Assembly: GCA_040901445.1 (NCBI GenBank)
Contig: JBBDYQ010000015.1
Coordinates: 186,001-250,000, forward strand
Length of the DNA stretch: 64,000 bases
Direction of reading: 5' to 3'
Origin: Thermoleophilaceae bacterium
Lineage (GTDB): Bacteria; Actinomycetota; Thermoleophilia; Solirubrobacterales; Thermoleophilaceae
Part shown: piece after piece, positions 17,335 through 27,241 of the stretch
How the letters are laid out: the number at the start of each line of letters is the position of its first letter
Position numbering within the stretch: position 1 is the stretch's first letter
Notes under the pieces: generated by a model
Databases searched by the model: none
Told to the model about the DNA's origin: nothing
Seen by the model: only the letters and a program-made list of their open reading frames with translations
Program-made: the position numbers and the translations under genes

Positions 17335-17700
17335 ATGACCGACGAGGCCACCATCCACGAGCTTCCGCCCGCGCGCGTGAAGGAGCTGAGCGACGCAGGC
17401 CAGGCGCAGGTGGTGGACGTGCGCACGCAGGAGGAGCGCGAGGCCGGCCACCTCCCGGGCTCCGCCCACATCCCGCTCGAGCGCCTCGAGCAGTCCGCCG
17501 GCGAGATGGACCGCGAGTGGCCGGTCGTGTTCTACTGCCGCGGCGGCGACCGCTCCGCGATGGCCGCCGACGCCTTCCGCGCCTCGGGCTGGGACGCGAG
17601 CAGCATGGAGGGCGGCATCGTCGCCTGGGCGGAGGGCGGATTGCCCCTCGAGCCCGAGCGCGGCGAGATCGGCTCTCCGAGCGGCCTCCCGCCCAAATAG
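17335..17700 (+). CDS. Rhodanese-domain sulfurtransferase
   Basis: This 121-residue single rhodanese domain has VVDVRTQEEREAGHLPGSAHIPL and the active-site loop VVFYCRGGDRS with Cys68 as the sulfur-carrying residue. The C-terminal WAEGGLPLEP matches single-domain GlpE/PspE-like proteins. It lies 67 bases upstream of the sulfate-assimilation operon, on the same strand, which suggests a role in sulfur handling (context inference). A TACCCT box lies 10 bases before the ATG, so it likely has its own leaderless promoter. Confidence 0.85.
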   Translation: MTDEATIHELPPARVKELSDAGQAQVVDVRTQEEREAGHLPGSAHIPLERLEQSAGEMDREWPVVFYCRGGDRSAMAADAFRASGWDASSMEGGIVAWAEGGLPLEPERGEIGSPSGLPPK

Positions 17701-17703
17701 CCT

Positions 17704-17729
17704 TAAACCAGACCGGGTTTTGTTATATT
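17704..17729 (+). promoter_or_regulatory. Candidate promoter and operator of the sulfate-assimilation operon
   Basis: This AT-richer island stands out in GC-rich DNA. It holds a small inverted repeat, AAACC (17705-17709) and GGTTT (17716-17720), directly followed by a TATATT box (17724-17729). A GGAGGA-like ribosome site follows before the ATG at 17768. The repeat is placed where a repressor or activator of sulfur genes could bind. No regulator is identified. Confidence 0.4.
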
Positions 17730-17767
17730 CGCCGTCCCCCGGACGGAGAGCAGGAGGACGCGCACGC

Positions 17768-19579
17768 ATGGAGCCGGTCACGACGCCGAAGAAGGGCCGC
17801 AAGGGCTCGCTCGAGAACCCCGAGGTGATCGAGGACGTCCCGGGCCACGTCATCCCGATCCTCGAACGCGAGTTCGACGACTTCGACAGCGAAGCGGGCA
17901 GGTTCCTCGGCGGCGAGATCAACGAGCTGCAGTTCATCGGCTTCCGCCTGAAGCAGGGCGTCTACGGCCAGCGCCAGGCCGAACGCCAGATGATCCGTGT
18001 GAAGGTCCCGTTCGGCGGCATCACGCCCGACCAGATGGACGCCTTCGCCCATGTGGTGGAGAAGTACGTGCCGCTCGTCAAGGGCCACATCACCACACGG
18101 CAGAACTTCCAGCTGCACCACGTGCCGCTGCCCGATGCGGCCAAGCTGATCCGCGAGCTCTCCGACGTCGGCCTCTCCTCCCGCGAGGGCTGCGGCAACA
18201 CGGTCCGCAACGTCACCGGTGACCCCTGGGCCGGAGTGAGCGAGGGCGAGCTCTTCGACCCCACGCCGTACGCCGGTGCCTACGTGCGCTACTTCGTGCG
18301 CCACCCCACCACGCAGCTCATGCCGCGCAAGGTCAAGACGGCCTTCACCGCCACCGACGACGACGTGGCCATCACCGGCATCCACGACATCGGCTTCATC
18401 CCGCGGATCAAGGACGGCGTGAAGGGCTTCTCGATGGTCGTGGGCGGCGGCACCTCGATCATGCCCCGCGTCGCGCCCGAGCTCTACCCGTTCGTGGCCG
18501 CCGAGGACGGCGAGTACCTCAAGGTCACCGAGGCCGTGCTGCGCATCTTCGACCGCCAGGAGTGGCTGCGCGTGAATCGCGCGCGGGCGCGGATCAAGGT
18601 GTTCGTCGACAAGTTCGGCATCGACGAGCTGCGCAGCCAGGTGGAGGAGGAGCTCGAGGGCGACTGGGTGGCCGAGCGCGACTTCACGCCCAGGACGTTC
18701 GACCACGACGAGCAGGTCAACGCCCCGGCGCCGCCCGCCGCCCCCGGCAGCGCCAACGGCGACAACCGCGAGTTCCGCCGCTTCATGGAGGGCAACGTCA
18801 AGGCGCAGCGCCAGCAGGGCTTCTCCACGGTGCAGGTCAAGGTCACCCGCGGCGACCTCACGCCCGAGCAGTTCCGCGGCCTCGCGCAGATCATGCGCGA
18901 GTTCAGCGGCGGCTACGCCCGCACCACCGTGCACCAGAACCTGGTGCTGCGCTGGGTGCGAGACGAGTCCGTCTACGACGTCTGGCAGCGCCTGGGCGAG
19001 CTCGGACTCGACGGCGCGGGCGCGGACGAGATCTCGGACGTGGTCAGCTGCCCCGGCACCGACAGCTGCAAGCTCGGCATCACGAGCTCCATGGGCCTCA
19101 ACCGAGCGATCACGCAGCGGCTGGAGGAGATGCAGATCGACGATCCGCTCACGCGCAAGGTGCACATCAAGATGAGCGGCTGCCCCAACGGCTGCAGCCA
19201 GCACCACATCGCCAACATCGGCTTCTACGGCGCCTCGATCAAGGCGGGCGGCCGCACGATGCCGGCGTATGTCGCCCACCTCGGCGGCAACTACGAGGGC
19301 GGCCAGGTCGTGATGGGCACGCGCCTCAAGGTGCGCCTGCCCGCCAGGCGCGTCCCGGACGCCGTGGAGCGCTGGCTGCGCCACTACGAGCAGGCCCGCG
19401 AGGACGGCGAGGAGTTCAACGCGTTCCTCGAGCGCGTGGGCGCGGCCGAGATGGAGGCGATCGTCAAGGACCTCGCGCTCCCCGTGGATTTCAGCCTGGA
19501 GACGATGAACCACTTCATCGACTGGCAACGGCGCGAGCCGTACCAGGTCATCCGGGGCGAGGGCGAGTGCGCCGTCTAG
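17768..19579 (+). CDS. sir: Ferredoxin-dependent sulfite (nitrite/sulfite) reductase
   Basis: This 603-residue protein has the duplicated ferredoxin-like/siroheme plan of the assimilatory nitrite/sulfite reductase family. The [4Fe-4S]-siroheme cysteines are C428 and C434 (SCPGTDSCKLG) and C472 and C476 (SGCPNGCSQH), the hallmark C-X5-C-Xn-C-X3-C. It reduces sulfite to sulfide with six electrons from ferredoxin. The neighbouring CysH, CysD and CysN make sulfite rather than nitrite the likely substrate. A strong ribosome site (caggagga) supports the ATG at 17768; the next gene's start lies inside its last codons. Confidence 0.9.
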   Translation: MEPVTTPKKGRKGSLENPEVIEDVPGHVIPILEREFDDFDSEAGRFLGGEINELQFIGFRLKQGVYGQRQAERQMIRVKVPFGGITPDQMDAFAHVVEKYVPLVKGHITTRQNFQLHHVPLPDAAKLIRELSDVGLSSREGCGNTVRNVTGDPWAGVSEGELFDPTPYAGAYVRYFVRHPTTQLMPRKVKTAFTATDDDVAITGIHDIGFIPRIKDGVKGFSMVVGGGTSIMPRVAPELYPFVAAEDGEYLKVTEAVLRIFDRQEWLRVNRARARIKVFVDKFGIDELRSQVEEELEGDWVAERDFTPRTFDHDEQVNAPAPPAAPGSANGDNREFRRFMEGNVKAQRQQGFSTVQVKVTRGDLTPEQFRGLAQIMREFSGGYARTTVHQNLVLRWVRDESVYDVWQRLGELGLDGAGADEISDVVSCPGTDSCKLGITSSMGLNRAITQRLEEMQIDDPLTRKVHIKMSGCPNGCSQHHIANIGFYGASIKAGGRTMPAYVAHLGGNYEGGQVVMGTRLKVRLPARRVPDAVERWLRHYEQAREDGEEFNAFLERVGAAEMEAIVKDLALPVDFSLETMNHFIDWQRREPYQVIRGEGECAV

Positions 19580-20160
19580 AGGCGACCCTGGAGGAGGCCG
19601 TCGGCCGCCACGGCGACCGGCTGGTCACGCTGTGCTCGTTCCAGAAGGAGGAGTCGATCCTGCTCGACGCGCTGCTGGCCATCGACCCGTCCACGCGCGT
19701 GGTGACCATCGACACCGGCGTGCTCTTCCCGGAGACTCTCGAGACCTGGCGCGCCCTCGAGGAGCGCTACGGCGTGAAGATCGAGGTGGAGGACGCCACC
19801 GGCCCCTGGACCGGCCCCGAGCACTGCTGCAGCGACGCCAAGGTGGCAGCGCTCGAGCGAGCGCTCGGCGGTGCGGAGGGCTGGGTCACCGGCATCCGCC
19901 GCGAGCAGTCCCCAACCCGCGCGGACGCCCAGCACGTGGAGTACGACGAGGATCGCGGGCTCTGGAAGTACAACCCGCTCGTCGACTGGACCGAGAAGGA
20001 CCTCTGGCGCCGCATCCACGAGCGCGACCTGCCCTACAACCCGCTCCACGACCGCGGCTACGGCTCGATCGGCTGCGCCACGTGCACGCAACCGGGCAAC
20101 GGGCGCGACGGCCGCTGGGCGGGCCAGGAGAAGACCGAGTGCGGTCTGCACGTTAGGTAG
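19567..20160 (+). CDS. cysH: Adenylylsulfate (APS) reductase
   Basis: This 197-residue protein of the PAPS/APS reductase family contains LCSFQKEES, VTIDTGVLFPETLE and the C-terminal catalytic ECGLH (C192). It carries C87-C88 and C170-X2-C173, the four [4Fe-4S] ligands that mark APS reductases and are absent from PAPS-only enzymes. It reduces APS to sulfite and AMP. The operon has no APS kinase (CysC), which agrees with direct use of APS. The GTG at 19567 overlaps the sulfite reductase gene by 13 bases. Confidence 0.93.
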   Translation: MRRLEATLEEAVGRHGDRLVTLCSFQKEESILLDALLAIDPSTRVVTIDTGVLFPETLETWRALEERYGVKIEVEDATGPWTGPEHCCSDAKVAALERALGGAEGWVTGIRREQSPTRADAQHVEYDEDRGLWKYNPLVDWTEKDLWRRIHERDLPYNPLHDRGYGSIGCATCTQPGNGRDGRWAGQEKTECGLHVR

Positions 20161-20163
20161 TAG

Positions 20164-21084
20164 ATGGATCCGCTCGTAATCGCCTTCGGCCTCGGCGTGG
20201 GCGTCCTGATCGGCCTCACGGGGATCGGGGGCGGCTCGCTGATGACGCCCCTGCTCGTGATCTTCGCCGGCGTGGCGCCGGTCACGGCCATCGGCACCGA
20301 CCTGGCCTACGGCGCCGTCACCAAGACGGTGGGCGGCTGGCGCCACTGGCGCAAGGGCACCGTGGACTTCGGCGTGTCCGGCTGGCTGGCGGCCGGCAGC
20401 GTCCCGGGCTCGCTGGTCGGGGTCTGGCTGCTCGACCGCCTGCACGAGGCCCACGGGGCCGGCTTCGACGACACGCTGCTGCTGTGCGTGGCGGGCGCCC
20501 TGCTCGTGGTGGGCATCTCGATCCTCGGCCGCGCGCTGTTCCTGCCCAAGCTCGTCGCGCGCGAGCGCGACAAGGTGGAGCTCACGCGGCAGGTCAAGGT
20601 GGGCGCCGTGGGCATCGGCCTCGTCCTGGGGCTGATCCTCGGCCTGACCTCGGTGGGCAGCGGCGCGCTCATCGGCCTCGCGCTGATCCTCATCTTCAAG
20701 CTCACCCCGCGCCGCGTCGTGGGCACGGACGTCTTCCACGCCGCCGTCCTGCTGTGGGTGGCGGGCTTCGCCCACTTCGTCTCGGGCAACGTGGACCTCG
20801 CGCTCATGGGCACGATCCTCGTGGGCTCGATCCCCGGCGTCTGGATCGGCAGCGGCCTGATCACGCGGGTACCGTCGGACGGGCTGCGGCCGGCGCTCGG
20901 CTGCGTCCTCCTGGGCTCGGCGCTCGGGGTGGCCTCGAAGGCGGGCATCGACGTGCCGGTGGGCCTCATCGTGGGAGTGCCGCTCGGCGCCGGCGTGCTC
21001 GCGTGGCTCATCCATCGCGGGCGCCCGGAGCAGCCGGCGCCCGAGCCGGCCGTCACCCCCACCCCGGTCCCGGAGAACGCATGA
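20164..21084 (+). CDS. TauE/SafE-family membrane permease in the cys operon
   Basis: This 306-residue protein has about eight membrane helices and the family repeat motif, seen as GLTGIGGGSLMTPLLV in the first half and LGLTSVGSGALIGLALI in the second. The family includes exporters of sulfite and sulfoacetate and permeases proposed to import sulfate in actinobacterial cys operons. Position between CysH and CysD, with an ATGA overlap to CysD, indicates a role in sulfur-anion transport; the direction is not decidable from sequence. The C-terminus has a short Pro-rich cytoplasmic tail. Confidence 0.85.
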   Translation: MDPLVIAFGLGVGVLIGLTGIGGGSLMTPLLVIFAGVAPVTAIGTDLAYGAVTKTVGGWRHWRKGTVDFGVSGWLAAGSVPGSLVGVWLLDRLHEAHGAGFDDTLLLCVAGALLVVGISILGRALFLPKLVARERDKVELTRQVKVGAVGIGLVLGLILGLTSVGSGALIGLALILIFKLTPRRVVGTDVFHAAVLLWVAGFAHFVSGNVDLALMGTILVGSIPGVWIGSGLITRVPSDGLRPALGCVLLGSALGVASKAGIDVPVGLIVGVPLGAGVLAWLIHRGRPEQPAPEPAVTPTPVPENA

Positions 21085-21992
21085 CCCGCACGTATGAGCT
21101 GAGCCATCTGCGCGCTTTGGAGTCCGAGGCCATCCACATCATGCGTGAGGTGGCCGCGGAGCTGGAGCGGCCGGTGCTGCTGTTCTCGGGCGGCAAGGAC
21201 TCGATCGTGCTGCTGCGCCTGGCGGAGAAGGCCTTCCGCCCGGGCCGGTTTCCGTTTCCGCTGATGCACGTGGACACGGGGCACAACTTCCCTGAGGCCA
21301 TCGAGTTCCGCGACCGCCGCGTGGCCGAGCTGGGCGAGCGCCTGATCGTGGCATCCGTGCAGGAGTCGATCGACAAGGGCCGCGTGGTGGAGGAGACGGG
21401 CCCGCGCGCCTCGCGCAACCGTCTCCAGACCATCACGCTGCTCGACGCGCTCGAGGAGCACGGCTTCGACGCCGCCTTCGGCGGGGCGCGCCGTGACGAG
21501 GAGCGCGCCCGCGCCAAGGAGCGCGTGTTCAGCTTCCGCGACGACTTCGGCCAGTGGGACCCCAAGGCGCAGCGCCCGGAGCTGTGGAACCTCTACAACG
21601 GCAGGATCCGCAAGGGCGAGCACGTCAGGGTGTTCCCGCTTAGCAACTGGACCGAGCTCGACGTGTGGCAGTACATCGAGGAGGAAGCGCTCGAGGTCCC
21701 CTCGATCTACTTCGCCCACCGGCGCCGGGTGTTCCGCCGCGACGGCATGCTCTACGCGCTGGCCGGCTTCACCGAGCTGATCGACGGCGAGCAGCCGTTC
21801 GAGGCCACGGTGCGCTACCGCACGGTGGGCGACATGAGCTGCACCGGGGGCGTGGAGTCCAGCGCGGCCACGATCGAGGAGGTCGTGAGGGAGATCGCCG
21901 CCACGCGCATCACCGAGCGCGGCGAGACGCGCGCGGATGACCGCGTGACCGAAGCCGCCATGGAAGACCGCAAGCGCCAGGGCTACTTCTAG
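21081..21992 (+). CDS. cysD: Sulfate adenylyltransferase small subunit
   Basis: This 303-residue ATP-pyrophosphatase-type protein has the PP-loop FSGGKDS (35-41), HVDTGHNFPEAIEFRD, the FGGARRDEERARAKER segment and TVGDMSCTGGVES. With CysN it makes APS from ATP and sulfate, driven by GTP hydrolysis. Its ATG overlaps the permease stop (ATGA) and cysN begins three bases after its stop. Length and motifs are those of functional CysD proteins. Confidence 0.95.
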   Translation: MTRTYELSHLRALESEAIHIMREVAAELERPVLLFSGGKDSIVLLRLAEKAFRPGRFPFPLMHVDTGHNFPEAIEFRDRRVAELGERLIVASVQESIDKGRVVEETGPRASRNRLQTITLLDALEEHGFDAAFGGARRDEERARAKERVFSFRDDFGQWDPKAQRPELWNLYNGRIRKGEHVRVFPLSNWTELDVWQYIEEEALEVPSIYFAHRRRVFRRDGMLYALAGFTELIDGEQPFEATVRYRTVGDMSCTGGVESSAATIEEVVREIAATRITERGETRADDRVTEAAMEDRKRQGYF

Positions 21993-21994
21993 GC

Positions 21995-23308
21995 ATGACC
22001 GCGCCCGCCGCCCCCGCCACCAACGGCCACCCGCCGCTTGCCGCGCCGCCCACGAACCTCCTGCGCTTCGCCACCGCCGGCTCGGTGGACGACGGCAAGT
22101 CCACGCTCATCGGGCGGCTGCTGTATGACTCCAAGTCGGTCCTCCAGGACCAGCTCGAGCACGTCGAGGACGTCAGCCGTCGCCGCGGCCACGACGTCCC
22201 CGACCTGGCGCTCCTGACCGACGGGCTGCGCGCCGAGCGCGAGCAGGGCATCACGATCGACGTGGCCTACCGCTACTTCGCCACCCAGCGGCGGCGCTTC
22301 ATCATCGCCGACACCCCGGGACACGAGCAGTACACGCGCAACATGGTCACGGGCGCCTCCACGGCGGATGTCTCCGTGGTGCTCGTGGACGCGCGCAAGG
22401 GCGTGCTCGAGCAGTCGCGCCGGCACGCCTTCATCTCCTCCCTGCTCGGCGTCCCCCACCTCGTGGTGTGCGTGAACAAGATGGATCTCGTGGACTGGGA
22501 CGAGGTCGTGTTCGAGGCGGTCCGCGAGGACTTCGCCGACTTCGCCGCCAAGCTCGACGTGCACGACGTCACCTTCATCCCGGTGTCTGCGCTTCACGGC
22601 GACAACGTCGTCGAGCGCTCCCAGACGATGGGCTGGTACGAGGGCCCGCCGCTCCTCTACCACCTCGAGCACGTGCACATCGCCTCCGACCGCGACCTCT
22701 CCCAGGCGCGCTTCCCCGTGCAGTGGGTGGTGCGCCCGCGCTCGGACGAGCACCACGACTACCGCGGCTACGCGGGCCAGGTGGCGGGCGGCGTGCTCCA
22801 CCCCGGCGACGACGTGGTGGTGCTGCCGTCCGGGCGCACCACGCGGGTGGCCGCCATCGACACGTTCGACGGCGAGGTCGAGGCGGCCTTCCCGCCCATG
22901 AGCGTCACGCTGCGCCTGGAGGACGACGTGGACGTGTCGCGCGGCGACATGATCTGCTCGGCAGGAGCCGCCCCGCGGCAGGCCCGCCAGATCGAGGCCC
23001 GCGTCTGCTGGATGGCGGATGCCCCGCTGCGGCCCCGGGGCCGCTACCTGCTCAAGCACACGACCCGAGCCGTGAACGCCGTCGTGGACGAGGTGCGCTC
23101 GCGCGTCGACGTGCACACGCTCGAGGAGGGCGACCCCGGCGAGGGCCTCGGCCTCAACGACATCGGCACGGTGGTGCTGCGCACCAGCGCCCCGCTCGCC
23201 TGCGACGACTACCGCCGCAACCGCGTCACCGGCAGCTTCGTGCTCATCGACGAGGGCACCAGCGACACGGTGGGCGCCGGGATGATCGTCGAGGCGGCGG
23301 AGCTGTAG
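21995..23308 (+). CDS. cysN: Sulfate adenylyltransferase large subunit (GTPase)
   Basis: This 437-residue EF-Tu-like GTPase has P-loop GSVDDGKST (29-37), switch motif DTPGHEQYTRNM and base-specificity motif NKMD, followed by two beta-barrel domains. It is the regulatory GTPase of sulfate activation with CysD. It ends at the barrel domains with no fused APS kinase, unlike the bifunctional CysNC of mycobacteria, matching the APS-reductase type CysH upstream. It is the last gene of the operon; the convergent neighbour's stop lies three bases away. Confidence 0.95.
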   Translation: MTAPAAPATNGHPPLAAPPTNLLRFATAGSVDDGKSTLIGRLLYDSKSVLQDQLEHVEDVSRRRGHDVPDLALLTDGLRAEREQGITIDVAYRYFATQRRRFIIADTPGHEQYTRNMVTGASTADVSVVLVDARKGVLEQSRRHAFISSLLGVPHLVVCVNKMDLVDWDEVVFEAVREDFADFAAKLDVHDVTFIPVSALHGDNVVERSQTMGWYEGPPLLYHLEHVHIASDRDLSQARFPVQWVVRPRSDEHHDYRGYAGQVAGGVLHPGDDVVVLPSGRTTRVAAIDTFDGEVEAAFPPMSVTLRLEDDVDVSRGDMICSAGAAPRQARQIEARVCWMADAPLRPRGRYLLKHTTRAVNAVVDEVRSRVDVHTLEEGDPGEGLGLNDIGTVVLRTSAPLACDDYRRNRVTGSFVLIDEGTSDTVGAGMIVEAAEL

Positions 23309-23311
23309 CCC

Positions 23312-25171
23312 CTACCCGGCCGGCTCAGGCGGGGCCGGCAGCGTGACCTTGTAGACGTCGATGGCGCTGCGCCCCGCGAAACCGAGGTTGAAGTCACCGG
23401 TGGCGCCCCAGTAGGTGAAGCTGCCGTCGGGGTTCTCCTCGTGCTTGAACACGTGCGACACCCAGGTGTTCGCGTTCTCGGGGATGAACCAGCCGGCCTC
23501 CGAGAACTCGATCGTGCCGTCGTCGTGCTCGACGAAGTCCACGACCTGCGTCCCCTGCGAGTACCAGCCCATGAAGATCCGGTTCTGGCCCGGGATCTGC
23601 TGGAACACGTGGGCCGTGCACAGCGACGCCTGCGGCCCTGTGCGGACCGGGGCGCGGTAGATCGCCTTGTCGCCCTCGGGCGTCCGCGCGTAGGCCTCGA
23701 ACGCCTCCTCGGGCGTTCCCGGCCCGTCGGTGTCGAGCGCGTCCACCCGGTAGGCGTGGATGCCGCCGTTGCCCGTGGGGTTGTCCACGCCGGGGAGGCA
23801 GGTGGCGCCCGGCGGCAGCACGCCGCCGCCACGCTCGTCCGTGGCGAGCACGAAGTCGCCCGACCCGGTGAGCTCGGCCTCGTGGTCGAAGTCGATGTCC
23901 TCCGTGGACGGATACGCGGGCGTGAACGCGCCCGTGGCGCTCTCACGGCCCATGTGGTGTGCGCTGCCCACGTGCCGCACGCCCGTCAGCGACGGAGACC
24001 CCATCTCGATCCAGCCGGGCACACTGAGGTCGGCGCCGTTCTCACCCATCACGCAGTCCGTGACCTGGGCGCCGGTGCCGAACGGGCCCACCGACGAGGT
24101 CTCGCGCACGCGGCAGGGAAGCGGCTCGCCGAGCGGCCTGTCGTCCGAGAAGTCGTCCGGGGTGCCGTTGTCGTCGAACGCCCCGCTCATGTCGAGAACG
24201 ATCATGGCCGCACCGCCCGCGCAGGTGAGCCTGTCGTCGGGGTAGACCTCGAGCTCGTGGCAGCCGTAGATCGAGCCCTGGTTGGTGTGGCCGAGGGCGA
24301 TCGAGGCGCTGGGGTAGCGGTAGCGGTACACCTCGGGCCGGCAGGCCTCGCGCTTCTGCTCGGTGGTGGCGCCCGCGGGGAAGTCCATGCACGAGGACAT
24401 GTCCACCACCTCGAAGCCGTCGAGCGAGCGGCCCGCGCCGCTCTCGGGATCCTCGTTCGCCCGGTTGCCGTCCTCGTCCACGCCCACCGAGTCCGAGGTC
24501 ACGGCATAGGCGATGTGCGGGCGCTTGGGATCCACGTTCACCGTGTGCGCCTCGCCGATGTGGCTCGTGAGGCCGATCTCCACCGGATTGGTCACGTCGC
24601 TGACGTCCACCAGCTCGAGTCCGCCCTGAGGCGCGTCCACGAGGCCGAAGCCGCCCTGGTCGTGGCAGCGGCCCGGCGCGTCCGTGGCGTCCACCAGGAG
24701 CTGGGTGTCACGACGGTCGGCGAACGGGTTGGGGGTGTTGAGGATCGTCTCCCCCTTCGGCGTGGCCTCCACGTCGTGCTGCAGCCCGAGCGCGGCCGAC
24801 GGGTCGCTCACGCACGACGCCGACGGCTGGCTCGACACGTACGCCGGCGCCACCGCGCCGTCGTCGGTGAGCTGCACGATCGTCTGGCCGCCGCCGTTGG
24901 GGCCGATCCCGAGCGTGCCCGCCGAGGCGAAGATGTCGCCTCCCTGGGAGAAGAAGTCGATGTCGGTGTGCGGGTTGCCCGTCGGGAAGGTCGTCACGAG
25001 CTCCCAGGTGGCGCCATCGCCGCCGGAGTTGAAGTTGCTGGAGAGCGGGACGCCCTCCGAGAAGCTCGGGACCGGATGGTCGAGCAGGGTCAGGCCGTGG
25101 CCGGCGAGGGCCTGGCCCGGAAGGGCGAGGGTCGCGGCCAGGCCGGCTGCGACCGCAAGGACACGTCTCAT
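23312..25171 (-). CDS. Exported LVIVD-repeat (beta-propeller-like) protein
   Basis: This 619-residue protein has a Sec signal peptide (MRRVLAVAAGLAATLALPGQALA). A long beta-rich body follows with repeats such as GGLELVDVSDVTNPVEIG, FEVVDMSS and IVLDMSGAF, the LVIVD pattern of extracellular propeller-like proteins. Many paired cysteines fit an exported location. No catalytic motif is clear; ligand or surface function is unknown. The ATG at 25171 is chosen because GGAGGA lies 9 bases before it and the signal peptide begins there. It is related in style to the protein at 27242-28963. Confidence 0.75.
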   Translation of the reverse strand: MRRVLAVAAGLAATLALPGQALAGHGLTLLDHPVPSFSEGVPLSSNFNSGGDGATWELVTTFPTGNPHTDIDFFSQGGDIFASAGTLGIGPNGGGQTIVQLTDDGAVAPAYVSSQPSASCVSDPSAALGLQHDVEATPKGETILNTPNPFADRRDTQLLVDATDAPGRCHDQGGFGLVDAPQGGLELVDVSDVTNPVEIGLTSHIGEAHTVNVDPKRPHIAYAVTSDSVGVDEDGNRANEDPESGAGRSLDGFEVVDMSSCMDFPAGATTEQKREACRPEVYRYRYPSASIALGHTNQGSIYGCHELEVYPDDRLTCAGGAAMIVLDMSGAFDDNGTPDDFSDDRPLGEPLPCRVRETSSVGPFGTGAQVTDCVMGENGADLSVPGWIEMGSPSLTGVRHVGSAHHMGRESATGAFTPAYPSTEDIDFDHEAELTGSGDFVLATDERGGGVLPPGATCLPGVDNPTGNGGIHAYRVDALDTDGPGTPEEAFEAYARTPEGDKAIYRAPVRTGPQASLCTAHVFQQIPGQNRIFMGWYSQGTQVVDFVEHDDGTIEFSEAGWFIPENANTWVSHVFKHEENPDGSFTYWGATGDFNLGFAGRSAIDVYKVTLPAPPEPAG

Positions 25172-25369
25172 CTTTGGGGTTCCTCCCGACATGAGTGACA
25201 CGAACCCCTTCCCCCGAGGTCTGTCTACCTCAATGGTCAGGAGCCCAAACCTCGCAACCTCGGACGCGACGCCCGCCGCCCCCTACCGCCGCACCGATCC
25301 AGGTGACCGCTGCCCCGGCGCCTGGCGGACATCCCCGTCTACCAGCGCGTCGGCTAACCTTCCGCGGCC

Positions 25370-27139
<1,770 letters not shown>

Positions 27140-27160
27140 CTGGCCTGCACGGCCGTGGGC

Positions 27161-27226
27161 GGGGTCAGGTCATGCCCTGCAACGGAACTCGAGCGAAGCT
27201 CCCGGTGCAGGGCATGACCTGACCCC
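27161..27226. repeat. Perfect 21-base inverted repeat (hairpin) between convergent genes
   Basis: The left arm (27161-27181) begins GGGGTCAGGTCATGCC and the right arm (27206-27226) is its exact reverse complement, around a 24-base loop. An 8-base direct repeat, TGCACGGC, lies outside both arms (27146-27153 and 27230-27237). A bidirectional terminator is possible, but the arm length and flanks look more like a REP- or MITE-type mobile hairpin. A related palindrome with the GGGGTCAG core occurs at 31957-31971. Confidence 0.7.
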
Positions 27227-27241
27227 TCTTGCACGGCGCCT

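Noticed and set aside
17701-17767. SAM or T-box riboswitch before the sulfate operon
   Set aside because: Only 67 bases lie between genes, already holding a promoter-like box and ribosome site; no riboswitch core fits.
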